From contig NZ_JAKCFI010000022.1 in assembly GCF_021412625.1 (NCBI RefSeq), positions 1 to 64,000 on the forward strand: a stretch of DNA of 64,000 nucleotides, in the 5' to 3' direction. Positions within the stretch are counted from its first letter, which is position 1; every line of letters starts with the position of its first letter. Below, piece by piece: positions 33,873 to 42,800 of this stretch. Made by a program: the position numbers and the translations under genes. This stretch comes from Myxococcus stipitatus (lineage in GTDB: Bacteria > Myxococcota > Myxococcia > Myxococcales > Myxococcaceae). Below the pieces are notes generated by a model. That model was not told the DNA's origin and searched no databases. It saw nothing but the letters and a program-made list of their open reading frames with translations.

Positions 33873-34814
33873 ATGGGCATGACGACGCGCGAGGAGCGGA
33901 TGGCGGGGGGGCTGTGGGGCTTGTTGGTGGGCGACGCGCTCGGCGTGCCCTACGAGTTCCATCCGCCCGGCCGGCTGCCGCCCCCGGACGCCATCGACTT
34001 CGAGCCGCCCCCGGGCTTCGACCGCGCGCACCCGGGCGTGCCGCCGGGCACCTGGTCCGACGACGGCGCGCACGCGCTCTGCCTGCTCGACTCGCTGCTC
34101 TACCAGGGACGGCTGGACGCCGAGGACCTGGGCCGCCGCCTGGTGAACTGGCGCGAGTGGGGCTACCTCGCGGTGGATGGGCTCGTCTTCGACGTGGGAA
34201 TCCAGACGGACCTCGCCCTGCGCGAGCTGCGCGCCGGCACGCCCGCGCTGAAGGCCGGGCCGGCGGGCGTGAGGGACAACGGCAATGGCTCGCTGATGCG
34301 GGTGCTGCCCTTGGCGCTCTGGCACCCAGGCACCGACGCGCAGCTCGCCTCGGACGCCATGGCGCAGTCGCGCGTGACGCATGGCCACGCGCGCGCGCTC
34401 GCGTGCTGCGCGCTGTACTGCCTCTGGGCTCGCCGCGTCCTCCAGGAGGCCGCCGACCCCTTCGGCTCCGCGCTCGACACGTTCCGCGCCCTCTACCCGG
34501 AGGGCTTCGAGGTCCGCACCGAACTGGACACCGCCATCTTCCCTCCCGACGCCGCCCCCGCACCGGGCACCGGCACGGGCTACGTCGTGGATTGCCTGCG
34601 TTCGGCGCGCGAGTGCATCCAGGCCGGCGGCTCCTTCGAAACGATGGTGAAGGCGGCCATCGCCCTGGGCCACGACACGGACACCACCGCGGCCGTGACG
34701 GGCGGCATCGCGGGACTCCTCCACGGCGTGCGGGGCATCCCCGAACGCTGGCGCGCCGCGCTGCGGGGCCAGGCGCTCCTCGACCCGCTGTTGCGGAAGC
34801 TGCTCGCGCGCTGA
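33873..34814 (+). CDS. ADP-ribosylglycohydrolase family protein
   Basis: A 313-residue protein of the ARH/DraG family, which removes ADP-ribose from proteins, nucleic acids or small molecules. The first magnesium site is in GTWSDDGAHALCLLDSL (the S-D-D triplet), and the second is GHDTDTTAAVTGGIAGLLHG with D-x-D-T. The N-terminal GGLWGLLVGDALGVPYEF and RDNGNGSLMRVLPLAL are family motifs. The ATG at 33873 has GGAG upstream at good spacing; ATG 33879 is an alternative. No ADP-ribosyltransferase or nitrogenase gene is nearby, so the target is unknown. It is followed by a strong hairpin at 34829-34864. Confidence 0.9.
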   Translation: MGMTTREERMAGGLWGLLVGDALGVPYEFHPPGRLPPPDAIDFEPPPGFDRAHPGVPPGTWSDDGAHALCLLDSLLYQGRLDAEDLGRRLVNWREWGYLAVDGLVFDVGIQTDLALRELRAGTPALKAGPAGVRDNGNGSLMRVLPLALWHPGTDAQLASDAMAQSRVTHGHARALACCALYCLWARRVLQEAADPFGSALDTFRALYPEGFEVRTELDTAIFPPDAAPAPGTGTGYVVDCLRSARECIQAGGSFETMVKAAIALGHDTDTTAAVTGGIAGLLHGVRGIPERWRAALRGQALLDPLLRKLLAR

Positions 34815-34828
34815 GGGGAAACCGCGAG

Positions 34829-34864
34829 CCCCGCTTCTCCCACCCCCCCGGGGGAGAAGCGGGG
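34829..34864 (+). terminator. Strong hairpin after the ADP-ribosylglycohydrolase gene
   Basis: Perfect 13-bp stem CCCCGCTTCTCCC (34829-34841) and GGGAGAAGCGGGG (34852-34864) with a 10-base C/G loop, 15 bases past the stop. It is followed by CCCTTG, not a T run. Confidence 0.7.
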
Positions 34865-35221
34865 CCCTTGAATCCAACGCCAGCCGTTGGTGGTGCCGCC
34901 AGCCGGTCCAGGACACACAGTCCATCCGGGCCGGGCCGTGTCTTCCACCATCACCACATCCTCGATGATATGGCCATGGCGATTTCTTGCAACTCGATCC
35001 AAAGCGGGATTCGCCGGCAGTCTTTCCGTCTGGCTTTGGAATTGTACCCCGGTACAACGCCTGTCATTGGGCGGGGCGTCAATCCCGCACAGCCCGCCCG
35101 TGCCCGCGGGCGCGGCGTGGTGTTGATCGATTCACAACAGGTTTAATCTGACAGATTGGCATTGCCTGATGGGTGCGCCGCGTTAGAATGGGGCGGATCC
35201 TGAGGGGCCAGTGCGGCCGGG
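34865..35221. other. Intergenic, holds regulatory elements of the kinase gene
   Basis: No gene is supported in these 357 bases. Base composition is less GC-rich than elsewhere. The first 250 bases show nothing distinctive; the last 100 hold inverted repeats and a promoter-like element (see the next entry). Confidence 0.5.
35121..35189 (+). promoter_or_regulatory. Candidate promoter and operators of the histidine kinase gene
   Basis: TTGCCT (35162-35167), a 16-base spacer and TAGAAT (35184-35189) fit a housekeeping promoter with a start near 35196, 26 bases before the GTG. Directly upstream are two inverted repeats: TGTTG-N9-CAACA (35121-35139) and the perfect 5-3-5 palindrome AATCTGACAGATT (35145-35157). 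The palindrome abuts the -35 box, a typical activator or repressor position. Confidence 0.45.
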
Positions 35222-36742
35222 GTGAGCCTGAGGATGTCGAACAACCACGGAGTGGATGCGCTCGACGTGCGGGCTGCGTCGGGGCATGCGGGGGGCTGTG
35301 AGCCCTTCGTGCGGGTGATGGATGCGGGGCGGCCCGAGGCGTCCCTGCCGCGCATCGAGCGGGACGCTCGGGCCCGGGCGTTGCTCGAGGGCTACCTGGA
35401 TGCGATCCGCCGCCGCGCGGACGCGCTGTCCATCTGGTTGATGGGGGCGCAGTGGCTGGTGGCGCTCGTGCTGGCGACGGTGGCCGCGCCAGCCGCGTGG
35501 GCGGGCCGCGAGCAGTCGCTGTGGTGGGGGTGCCTGGGGGCGGGTGTGCCCCTGGTGGTGGCGCCGTCGCTGCTCGTGTGGCGGCGGCCGGGCGCGGTGG
35601 CGACGCGGCATGTCGTGGCCCTCACCCAGGTGCTGTGGTCGGTGGTCTTCATCGTGCTGTCGGGAGGGCGCGTCGAGGCGCACTTCCACATGTTCGGCGC
35701 GCTGGCGCTCCTGTCCTTCTATCGGGACCCGGGCGTGTTGCTGACGGCGGGGGGCGCGGCGCTGCTGGTGCACGGCGCGCGGGCGGCGGGCTGGCCGGAG
35801 GCGCTGTCCATCTCCGGGGGCGCGGGCTGGCGGGTGATGGAGCTGGCGCTGTGGCTGGGGGTGGTGGACGTGGTGCTCGTCGTCGCGTGCCGTGGCGTTT
35901 CCCGGGAGATGTGGCGCGTCGCCGAACAGCAGGTGTCGCTGGAGCGCGCCTGCGAGCGCGAGCGCCTGGACCGCGAACGGGCGATGGAGCGCAGCCTCCG
36001 CGAGCTGCGGGACACGCGGGAGCTGGCGGCCCGGATGGAGAAGCTGGCGGCGGTGGGGCAGCGCACGGCGACGGTGAGCCACGAACTGCGCAACCCGCTC
36101 GCCGCGGCCCGCACCGCCAACGCGGCCGTGGCCCGGCGCCTGCGGGGGGCGGAGGCGGGCGGCGACGACGCGCGGCTCCAGCGCTTCCTGGACATCGTCG
36201 AGCGGGAGCTGGCGGTGTGCTCCAACATCACGTCGGAGCTGCTGGAGTTCGTGCGCGAGCGGCCGCTGGTGCTCGGGCCCTGCGCGCTGCGCGTGCTGGT
36301 GGACGAGGTCTTCGACCTGGTGCCGGGGCGTCAGGGCGTACGGGTGGAGAACCGCGTCCCGGTGGGCCTGGAGACGCCGTGGGTGGACCGGGAGCTGCTG
36401 CGCCGGATGCTCATCAACCTGGTGCAGAACGCGGTGGAGTCCATGCCCGCGGAGCGCGAGGGCGTGGTGGAGGTGTCGGCGGAGGAGGGGGGCGGCAGGG
36501 CCTTCCACATCCGCGTCTCCGACAACGGCTCCGGCATCCCGGACCGCGTCCTGGAGCGCATCTTCGAGCCGCTCTTCACGACCAAGGAGCACGGCACCGG
36601 CCTGGGGCTGGCCGTGGTGTCCAGCACGGTGCGCCAGCACGGCGGCACCCTGCGGGTGGAGAGCAGCGAGGGCAAGGGCAGCGTCTTCACCATCTCCCTG
36701 CCGCGCCTCGACGCGTCGCGGGACGTCTCCTGCAATCCCTAG
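35222..36742 (+). CDS. Membrane-bound sensor histidine kinase (orphan)
   Basis: A 506-residue two-component sensor. The N-terminal half has about five to six hydrophobic helices (about 62-220), including the motif HFHMFGALALLSFYRD, with no large periplasmic domain; the signal is thus probably sensed in or near the membrane. A coiled linker (about 225-275) follows. The phosphoacceptor is H287 in VSHELRNPLAAART. ATP-binding motifs are NLVQNAVESM (N box), SDNGSGIP (G1), IFEPLFTTKEHGTGLGLAVV (F and G2) and GKGSVFTISLP. No response regulator or receiver domain is adjacent. GTG 35222 is the given start; ATG 35234 is possible. Confidence 0.9.
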   Translation: MSLRMSNNHGVDALDVRAASGHAGGCEPFVRVMDAGRPEASLPRIERDARARALLEGYLDAIRRRADALSIWLMGAQWLVALVLATVAAPAAWAGREQSLWWGCLGAGVPLVVAPSLLVWRRPGAVATRHVVALTQVLWSVVFIVLSGGRVEAHFHMFGALALLSFYRDPGVLLTAGGAALLVHGARAAGWPEALSISGGAGWRVMELALWLGVVDVVLVVACRGVSREMWRVAEQQVSLERACERERLDRERAMERSLRELRDTRELAARMEKLAAVGQRTATVSHELRNPLAAARTANAAVARRLRGAEAGGDDARLQRFLDIVERELAVCSNITSELLEFVRERPLVLGPCALRVLVDEVFDLVPGRQGVRVENRVPVGLETPWVDRELLRRMLINLVQNAVESMPAEREGVVEVSAEEGGGRAFHIRVSDNGSGIPDRVLERIFEPLFTTKEHGTGLGLAVVSSTVRQHGGTLRVESSEGKGSVFTISLPRLDASRDVSCNP

Positions 36743-36757
36743 CGGGCGCGGGAGGTG

Positions 36758-36784
36758 GGGATGGGAGCCTGGCTCTCCCATCCC
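36758..36784. terminator. Bidirectional terminator-like hairpin
   Basis: Perfect 10-bp stem GGGATGGGAG (36758-36767) and CTCCCATCCC (36775-36784) with a 7-base loop, between the convergent kinase and membrane-protein genes. No T run on either strand. Confidence 0.6.
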
Positions 36785-36821
36785 ATGCCCCCGTCGGCGC
36801 GCCGCCGCCCGCGCGGGCGCG

Positions 36822-37241
36822 TCAGCTCCGGAACGCCTCGCGCACGCCGTCGCGGCGCAGCGTGAAGAGCATCCAGATGGCCACCGGCACGCCCACGACG
36901 CAGGCGGGCGACAGGATGTACAGCGCGGTGATGCCGCCCACCGTCGCCAGGCCGTAGCCCTTCAGGTTGAGCGCGCTCAGCGCGCCCCACGCGGACAGCA
37001 CGCCGCAGAGGATGCCCACCAGCAGCATCAGCACCAGCCCGACCGACAGGTCCAGCGTGCCGGCCGTGCCGGGCTGCGCCAGCGGCGAGGTCACCTTGAG
37101 CGCCGCGAGCACGAAGCCGACGAGGTTGAAGATGACGTTCAGCACCCCGGAGCACAGCAGGAAGAAGGCCGGGGCGCGGAGCATGTCGACGACCTTCGCG
37201 CGCGGGTCGTCCGGGGGCAGTTGGATTCCAGGACCGCTCAT
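36822..37241 (-). CDS. Small four-helix membrane protein, unknown
   Basis: A 139-residue inner-membrane protein. After a polar N terminus (MSGPGIQLPPDDPRAKVVDM) there are four hydrophobic helices: APAFFLLCSGVLNVIFNLVG, VGLVLMLLVGILCGVLSAWG, LATVGGITALYILSPACVVG and VPVAIWMLF. The C terminus is charged. Its start overlaps the metF stop by four bases (ATGA), so it is translated with metF. I do not recognise the family; the linkage suggests no obvious biochemical role in folate metabolism. Confidence 0.72.
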   Translation of the reverse strand: MSGPGIQLPPDDPRAKVVDMLRAPAFFLLCSGVLNVIFNLVGFVLAALKVTSPLAQPGTAGTLDLSVGLVLMLLVGILCGVLSAWGALSALNLKGYGLATVGGITALYILSPACVVGVPVAIWMLFTLRRDGVREAFRS

Positions 37242-38110
37242 GTACGGGCTCTCAATGCGCTCACGATCATCCGCGTCGCCGGGGACTTGTTGAGCGTGTA
37301 GAAGTGGATGCCGGGCACGCCGCGCGACAGCAGCTCCATGCACTGCACCGTCGCGTGCGCCACGCCCAGCTGCACCAGCGCGTCCGGCTGGTCCTTCACC
37401 CGCTCGAGCTGCAACGCCAGGCGCATGGGCACCGTGGCGCCGCACATGCGCGTGAAGCGCTGCACCTGCTCGTAGTTGGTGATGGGCATGATGCCGGGGA
37501 CGATGGGGACGTTGATGCCCGCGCGCCGGGCCCGCTCCACGAAGTCGAAGTAGAACGCGTTGTCGAAGAACAGCTGGGTCACCACGAAGTCCAGCCCCTC
37601 GTCCACCTTCGCCTTCAGATGACGCAGGTCGTCGTCGCGCGAGGCCGTCTCCACGTGGCCCTCGGGATAGCACGCACCCCCCATGCAGAAGGTGAAATCC
37701 TCTTCTCGGATGAATCGCACCAGCTCCGACGCGTAGGCGAAGCCGCCCTGCGTCGGGACGAAGGTCTTCTCCCCCAGGGGCGGGTCGCCGCGCAGCACCA
37801 GGACGTTCTCCACCCGGGCCTCCGCCAGGCGCTGGAGCAGCTCGCGCAGCTCGTCCCGCGTGTGGCCCACGCACGTCAGGTGCGCCATGGCCTCGATGCC
37901 CGTCTGAGCCTTGATGCGGGTGACCAGCTCCACCGTCCTGTCCCGCGTGCTCCCCCCGGCCCCGTACGTCACGGACACGAAGCCCGGCTCCAGCGGCGCC
38001 AGCTCGTCCAGCGTCCGCAGGAGGTTGGCCACGCCCTCGTCCGTCTTCGGGGGGAAGAACTCGAACGAGAAACAGGGGTTGGACGGATTCAACCGATTAC
38101 GAATCTTCAT
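37238..38110 (-). CDS. metF: 5,10-Methylenetetrahydrofolate reductase
   Basis: A 290-residue FAD TIM-barrel enzyme reducing CH2-THF to 5-methyl-THF for methionine synthesis. Motifs: SFEFFPPKTDEGV with the catalytic Glu, FVSVTYGAGGSTRDRT, AHLTCVGHTRDEL, LVLRGDPP, DFVVTQLFFDNAFYFDFV and PIVPGIMPITNYEQV. The size matches the bacterial enzyme without a regulatory domain. It diverges from gcvT with 94 bases between starts, so methylene-THF supply and use are placed back to back. The following membrane-protein gene overlaps it. Confidence 0.97.
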   Translation of the reverse strand: MKIRNRLNPSNPCFSFEFFPPKTDEGVANLLRTLDELAPLEPGFVSVTYGAGGSTRDRTVELVTRIKAQTGIEAMAHLTCVGHTRDELRELLQRLAEARVENVLVLRGDPPLGEKTFVPTQGGFAYASELVRFIREEDFTFCMGGACYPEGHVETASRDDDLRHLKAKVDEGLDFVVTQLFFDNAFYFDFVERARRAGINVPIVPGIMPITNYEQVQRFTRMCGATVPMRLALQLERVKDQPDALVQLGVAHATVQCMELLSRGVPGIHFYTLNKSPATRMIVSALRART

Positions 38111-38142
38111 GTCGGACGCAGTCTAGACGGTCCGCGTCGGCC

Positions 38143-38170
38143 TTGATCGGTGAAGGTGCGCGGCTATAGT
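38143..38170 (+). promoter_or_regulatory. Promoter of the gcvT-gcvH-gcvP operon
   Basis: TTGATC (38143-38148), a 16-base spacer and TATAGT (38165-38170) give a good vegetative-type promoter with a start near 38177. The leader to the gcvT ATG is only about 28 bases, leaving no room for a glycine riboswitch. Confidence 0.62.
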
Positions 38171-38204
38171 CCGCGCCGTTTTCAACCCCCTTCAGGAGAA
38201 GACG

Positions 38205-39290
38205 ATGACCCGGCGTACGCCCCTCAACGAGGCACACCGCGCGCTGGGCGCTCGGATGGTCGACTTCGCGGGCTGGGACATGCCCGTCCAGTACACCTCC
38301 CTCATCGCCGAGCACGAGGCCGTGCGCACCGCCGTCGGCCTGTTCGATGTCTCCCACATGGGGGAGATCGAGTTCTCCGGCCCTGGCGCCCTCGAGACCG
38401 TCAACGCCCTCATCTCCAACGACCTGACGCGCATCACGGATGGCCAGGCCGTCTATGCGGGCTTGCTCAACGAGCAGGGCGGCTTCGTGGACGACGTCGT
38501 CGCCTACCGCTTCAGCCCCGAGCGCATCCTCATCTGCGTCAACGCCAGCAACCGCGAGAAGGACTTCGCGTGGATGAAGGCCCACGCCAGGGGTGTCACC
38601 CCGGTGGACCGGAGCGAGGACTTCGCGCAGATCGCCGTGCAGGGCCCCAAGGCCGCCGGCCTGGTGCAGCGGCTGACGAAGACCGACCTGTCGAAGATCG
38701 GCACCTACCGCTTCGCGGAGGGCGAGGTGGCGGGCGTGCGCGCCATCCTCTCCCGCACGGGCTACACCGGCGAGGATGGCTTCGAGCTGTACTGCGCCCC
38801 GGGCGACGCGGTTGCCCTCTGGAACGCGCTCCTCGCGGAGGGCCAGGCGGACGGCGTCAAGCCGTGCGGCCTGGGCGCGCGCGACAGCCTGCGCACGGAG
38901 ATGAAGTACGCGCTCTACGGCAACGACATCGACGACGCCCACACCGCGCTGGAGGCGGGCCTGGGGTGGATCGTCAAGCTCGACAAGCCGGCGTTCATCG
39001 GCAAGGAGGCGCTGGTGGCGCAGAAGGCTGCGGGCGTGAAGCGCAAGCTGGTGGGCTTCGAGCTGACCGGCCCTGGCATCCCCCGCCACGGCTACGCCAT
39101 CCACAAGGACGGCCGTCCCGTGGGCGAGGTGACCAGCGGCACCGCGGCGCCGTCGCTCGCCAAGAAGGCCATCGGCATCGGCTATGTCCCCGCGGAGCTG
39201 GCCGCCGAGGGCTCCACCTTCGACGTGGACATCCGGGGGCGCGCGGTGCCCGCCGTGGTCGTCAAGACGCCGTTCTACAAGAAGCCCTGA
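38205..39290 (+). CDS. gcvT: Glycine cleavage system T protein (aminomethyltransferase)
   Basis: A 361-residue enzyme that takes the aminomethyl group from lipoyl-GcvH and makes CH2-THF and ammonia. Motifs: RRTPLNEAHRALGARMVDFA, GWDMPVQYTSLIAEHEAVR, GLFDVSHMGEIEFSGPGA, and the central LSRTGYTGEDGFELY. The C-terminal beta domain contains FIGKEALVAQKAAGVKRKLV. The ATG at 38205 has CAGGAGAAGACG upstream. First gene of gcvT-gcvH-gcvP, 34 bases before gcvH. Confidence 0.97.
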   Translation: MTRRTPLNEAHRALGARMVDFAGWDMPVQYTSLIAEHEAVRTAVGLFDVSHMGEIEFSGPGALETVNALISNDLTRITDGQAVYAGLLNEQGGFVDDVVAYRFSPERILICVNASNREKDFAWMKAHARGVTPVDRSEDFAQIAVQGPKAAGLVQRLTKTDLSKIGTYRFAEGEVAGVRAILSRTGYTGEDGFELYCAPGDAVALWNALLAEGQADGVKPCGLGARDSLRTEMKYALYGNDIDDAHTALEAGLGWIVKLDKPAFIGKEALVAQKAAGVKRKLVGFELTGPGIPRHGYAIHKDGRPVGEVTSGTAAPSLAKKAIGIGYVPAELAAEGSTFDVDIRGRAVPAVVVKTPFYKKP

Positions 39291-39324
39291 TTCCCCTTCC
39301 GACACCTGTTCCGAGGAGCACCCC

Positions 39325-39711
39325 ATGTCCAACATTCCCGGCGATCTGAAGTACACCAAGGAGCACGAGTGGGCCCGCGTCGAGGGCGGCACCGTCACGG
39401 TCGGCATCACCGACCACGCCCAGACGACGCTCGGTGACGTCGTCTACGTGGAGCTGCCCAAGGTGGGCGACACCGTGACGAAGGACGCGCCCTTCGGCAC
39501 CGTCGAGTCCGTCAAGGCCGTCTCGGAGCTGTTCGCCCCCATCTCCGGCAAGGTGCTGGAGGTCAACGGGGAGCTGGAGGCCAGCCCCGAGGACGTCAAC
39601 AGCGACCCGTACGGTGACGGTTGGCTCATCAAGATCGCCCCCTCGGACGCCAGCCAGGTGAACGGGCTCCTGGACGCCGCCGCGTACGCCAAGCTGCTCG
39701 AGAACGCCTGA
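39325..39711 (+). CDS. gcvH: Glycine cleavage system H protein (lipoyl carrier)
   Basis: A 128-residue lipoate-bearing shuttle between the P, T and L proteins. The lipoylated lysine is K64 in GTVESVKAVSEL. N-terminal DLKYTKEHEWARVEGGTVTVG and C-terminal DPYGDGWLIKIAPSD are standard. ATG 39325 follows CCGAGGAGCACC (GAGGAG). Middle gene of the operon. Confidence 0.98.
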   Translation: MSNIPGDLKYTKEHEWARVEGGTVTVGITDHAQTTLGDVVYVELPKVGDTVTKDAPFGTVESVKAVSELFAPISGKVLEVNGELEASPEDVNSDPYGDGWLIKIAPSDASQVNGLLDAAAYAKLLENA

Positions 39712-39781
39712 GAGTGAAGCGCCGCGGGACCGTTGTTAGTGACGGTCCTCGAATTTTCCGACCCGGCCGTCGGCGGGTCGC

Positions 39782-42712
39782 ATGCGAGCCACCACCGCCA
39801 TGTCCTTGAACTGGAAGTATCAGGAGTCGTTCTCCGGCCGGCACATCGGTCCGGACGAGCAGGAGCTGAAGCAGATGCTGTCCGCGCTGGGCGTGGACTC
39901 GCTCGAGGCGTTCATCGAGCAGACCGTGCCGCCGGCCATCCGCTCGAGGGAGCCGCTGCGCCTCGCGCCCGCGCGCGGCGAGCACGAGCTGCTCGCGCTC
40001 CTGGAGTCCATCGCGGCGAAGAACCAGGTGTTCCGGTCCTTCATCGGCATGGGCTACTACGACACGCACACGCCCAACGTCGTCCTGCGCAACATCTTCC
40101 AGAACCCGGGCTGGTACACCCAGTACACGCCCTATCAGGCGGAGATCGCCCAGGGCCGGCTGGAGGCGCTGCTCAACTTCCAGACGATGGTGATGGACCT
40201 GACGGGGCTGGAGGTGGCCAACGCCTCGCTGCTCGACGAGGGCACCGCCGCCGCGGAGGCCATGGCGCTGGCGCTGCACGTCAAGGGCGAGGACTCGGGC
40301 GTCGCCTTCTTCGTCTCCGACGCCTGCCACCCGCAGACGGTGGACGTGGTGCGCACCCGCGCCGCGCCGCTGGGCGTGGAGGTGGTCGTGGGCGACCACC
40401 GCGCGGTGGACCTGTCCGCGAAGAAGTACGTGGGCGCGCTGGTGCAGTACCCCGCCACGGACGGCGCGGTGCATGACTACCGGGCCTTCGGCGAGAAGGT
40501 GCACGCGGCCGGCGGCCTGCTCGTCGTCGCGGCGGACCTGCTCAGCCTCACGCTGCTGACGCCCCCGGGCGAGTTCGGCGCGGACGTGGCGGTGGGCAGC
40601 GCGCAGCGCTTCGGCGTGCCCATGGGCTACGGCGGCCCGCACGCGGGCTACTTCGCCACGAAGAACGCGTACACGCGCGTCATGCCGGGCCGCCTCATCG
40701 GCGTGTCCGAGGACGCCCAGGGCCGGCGCGCGCTGCGCATGGCGCTGCAGACGCGCGAGCAGCACATCCGCCGCGAGAAGGCCACGTCCAACATCTGCAC
40801 CGCGCAGGTGCTGCTGGCCGTCATCGCCAGCATGTACGCCGTCTACCACGGGCCCAAGGGCCTGAAGGCCATCGCCGAGCGCGTGCACGGCCTGACGGTG
40901 CTGCTGGCGCGGGGCCTGGCGAAGCTGGGCCTGAAGACGAAGCACGAGCAGTTCTTCGACACCCTGCGCGTGGAGCTGACGGCGCCGCAGGTGCGCGCGG
41001 TGCTGGCCGCCGCCGAGGCGGCGCGGATGAACTTCCGCCGCATCGACGAGAAGACGCTGGGCGTGTCCCTGGACGAGACCACGCGCCCCTCGGACGTGGA
41101 CGCCATCCTGGCCGCCTTCGCCACCGGCGCGGGCAAGTCCGCGGCGCCGACGCTGGAGGAGGTGGGCGCCAGCCCCGTGGAGACGCCGGTGGAGCCGGGG
41201 CTGCGCCGCGCCAGCCCGTTCCTCACCCACGCCGTCTTCAACAGCTACCACTCCGAGACGGAGATGCTGCGCTACATCCGGCGGCTCGAGGCGAAGGACC
41301 TGTCCCTGACGCACTCGATGATTCCGCTGGGCAGCTGCACCATGAAGCTCAACGCCACCGCGGAGATGATCCCGGTGACGTGGCCGCAGTTCGGCCGGCT
41401 GCACCCGTTCGCGCCCACCTCGCAGGCGGCCGGCTACAAGGTCATCTTCGAGCAGCTCGAGCAGATGCTGTCGACCATCACCGGCTTCGCGGGCTGCTCG
41501 CTGCAGCCCAACGCCGGCAGCCAGGGTGAGTACGCGGGCCTGCTCGTCATCCGCGCCTACCACCAGAGCCGCAACCAGGGGCACCGCGACGTGTGCCTCA
41601 TCCCGTCCTCCGCGCACGGCACCAACCCGGCCTCCGCGGTCATGGCCGGCTACCAGGTCGTCGTCACGAAGTGCGACGAGAACGGCAACATCGACCTGCA
41701 CGACCTGCGCGCGCGCGCGGACGAGTACAAGGACCGGCTGGCGGCGCTGATGGTGACGTACCCGTCCACGCACGGCGTGTTCGAGGAGGAGATCAAGGAG
41801 ATCTGCGCCATCGTCCACGAGCGCGGCGGCCAGGTGTACATGGACGGCGCCAACCTGAACGCCCAGGTCGGCCTGACGGCGCCCGGCGCCATTGGCGCGG
41901 ACGTCTGCCACATCAACCTGCACAAGACGTTCTGCATCCCCCACGGCGGTGGCGGCCCGGGCATGGGCCCCATCTGCGTGGCCAGCCACCTGGTGAAGTT
42001 CCTGCCGGGGCACCCGGTCATCCAGACGGGTGGGGCGGACGCCATCGGCGCCATCTCCGCGGCCCCGTGGGGCAGCGCGAGCATCCTGCTCATCTCCTGG
42101 ATGTACATCTCGATGATGGGCGGCGAGGGCCTCACCCAGGCGACGAAGCTGGCCATCCTCAACGCCAACTACATCGCCGAGCGCCTCCAGCCCCACTACC
42201 CGGTGCTGTACCGGGGCAAGCGCGGCAGGGTGGCGCACGAGTGCATCGTCGACCTGCGCCCGCTGAAGAAGACCTCCGGCGTGGAGGTGGAGGACGTGGC
42301 CAAGCGCCTCATGGACTACGGCTTCCACGCGCCCACCGTGTCCTTCCCGGTGGCCGGCACGCTGATGATCGAACCGACGGAGAGCGAGTCCCGCGCGGAG
42401 CTGGACCGCTTCTGCGACGCGATGATCGCCATCCGGCGGGAGATCCGCGACATCGAGGAGGGCCGCATGCCCAAGGACAACAACGTCCTGAAGCACGCGC
42501 CGCATACCTCGCGCGTCATCACCGCGCCGGAGTGGAACCGGCCGTACTCGCGCGAGCTGGCGGTGTTCCCCGCGCCCTGGGTCCGCGAGAACAAGTTCTG
42601 GCCGTCCGTGGGGCGCCTCAACAACGTGCTTGGTGACCGGAAGCTCGTCTGCTCGTGCCCGCCCATCGAGGACTACATGACGCCGGAGCCGCCCAAGGCC
42701 GCCACGGCCTGA
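39782..42712 (+). CDS. gcvP: Glycine dehydrogenase (decarboxylating), P protein
   Basis: A 976-residue PLP enzyme that decarboxylates glycine and loads the aminomethyl group on GcvH. It is the long single-chain form, with both N- and C-terminal halves fused. The N-terminal FSGRHIGPDEQELKQML and FIGMGYYDTHTPNVVLRN are typical. The PLP lysine is K715 in NLHKTFCIPHGGGGPG. SMIPLGSCTMKLNATAEM and SGAHGTNPASAV-like (SSAHGTNPAS) segments are intact. Two starts are possible, 39782 and 39800 (MSLNWKYQES); neither has a strong Shine-Dalgarno. L protein is not encoded here and is normally shared with 2-oxoacid dehydrogenases. Confidence 0.97.
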   Translation: MRATTAMSLNWKYQESFSGRHIGPDEQELKQMLSALGVDSLEAFIEQTVPPAIRSREPLRLAPARGEHELLALLESIAAKNQVFRSFIGMGYYDTHTPNVVLRNIFQNPGWYTQYTPYQAEIAQGRLEALLNFQTMVMDLTGLEVANASLLDEGTAAAEAMALALHVKGEDSGVAFFVSDACHPQTVDVVRTRAAPLGVEVVVGDHRAVDLSAKKYVGALVQYPATDGAVHDYRAFGEKVHAAGGLLVVAADLLSLTLLTPPGEFGADVAVGSAQRFGVPMGYGGPHAGYFATKNAYTRVMPGRLIGVSEDAQGRRALRMALQTREQHIRREKATSNICTAQVLLAVIASMYAVYHGPKGLKAIAERVHGLTVLLARGLAKLGLKTKHEQFFDTLRVELTAPQVRAVLAAAEAARMNFRRIDEKTLGVSLDETTRPSDVDAILAAFATGAGKSAAPTLEEVGASPVETPVEPGLRRASPFLTHAVFNSYHSETEMLRYIRRLEAKDLSLTHSMIPLGSCTMKLNATAEMIPVTWPQFGRLHPFAPTSQAAGYKVIFEQLEQMLSTITGFAGCSLQPNAGSQGEYAGLLVIRAYHQSRNQGHRDVCLIPSSAHGTNPASAVMAGYQVVVTKCDENGNIDLHDLRARADEYKDRLAALMVTYPSTHGVFEEEIKEICAIVHERGGQVYMDGANLNAQVGLTAPGAIGADVCHINLHKTFCIPHGGGGPGMGPICVASHLVKFLPGHPVIQTGGADAIGAISAAPWGSASILLISWMYISMMGGEGLTQATKLAILNANYIAERLQPHYPVLYRGKRGRVAHECIVDLRPLKKTSGVEVEDVAKRLMDYGFHAPTVSFPVAGTLMIEPTESESRAELDRFCDAMIAIRREIRDIEEGRMPKDNNVLKHAPHTSRVITAPEWNRPYSRELAVFPAPWVRENKFWPSVGRLNNVLGDRKLVCSCPPIEDYMTPEPPKAATA

Positions 42713-42736
42713 GCCTGACGCGCCGTCGTCCACGCG

Positions 42737-42769
42737 AGGGCCGTCTTCCCGAAGAGGGGAGGCGGCCCT
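42737..42769. terminator. Terminator-like hairpin after gcvP
   Basis: Imperfect 14-base arms AGGGCCGTCTTCCC (42737-42750) and GGGGAGGCGGCCCT (42756-42769) with a 5-base loop, between convergent gcvP and the CDF transporter gene. The plus-strand side continues TCGTTCG, not a clean T run. Confidence 0.6.
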
Positions 42770-42800
42770 TCGTTCGTCCGGGCACCGGCGCGGAGCGCGC

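Noticed and set aside
38111..38204. Glycine riboswitch upstream of gcvT
   Set aside because: Only 94 bases separate the metF and gcvT starts, a promoter occupies the middle, and no aptamer-like conserved helices are visible.
39629..42733. A very long open frame on the strand opposite gcvP (over 1,000 codons), with similar ones at 116-2215 and 12611-15442
   Set aside because: At about 70% GC the complement of a GC-rich third-position frame rarely contains stops. The translations are Arg/His/Gln/Gly-rich low complexity with no recognisable domain, and each lies entirely over a well-supported gene.
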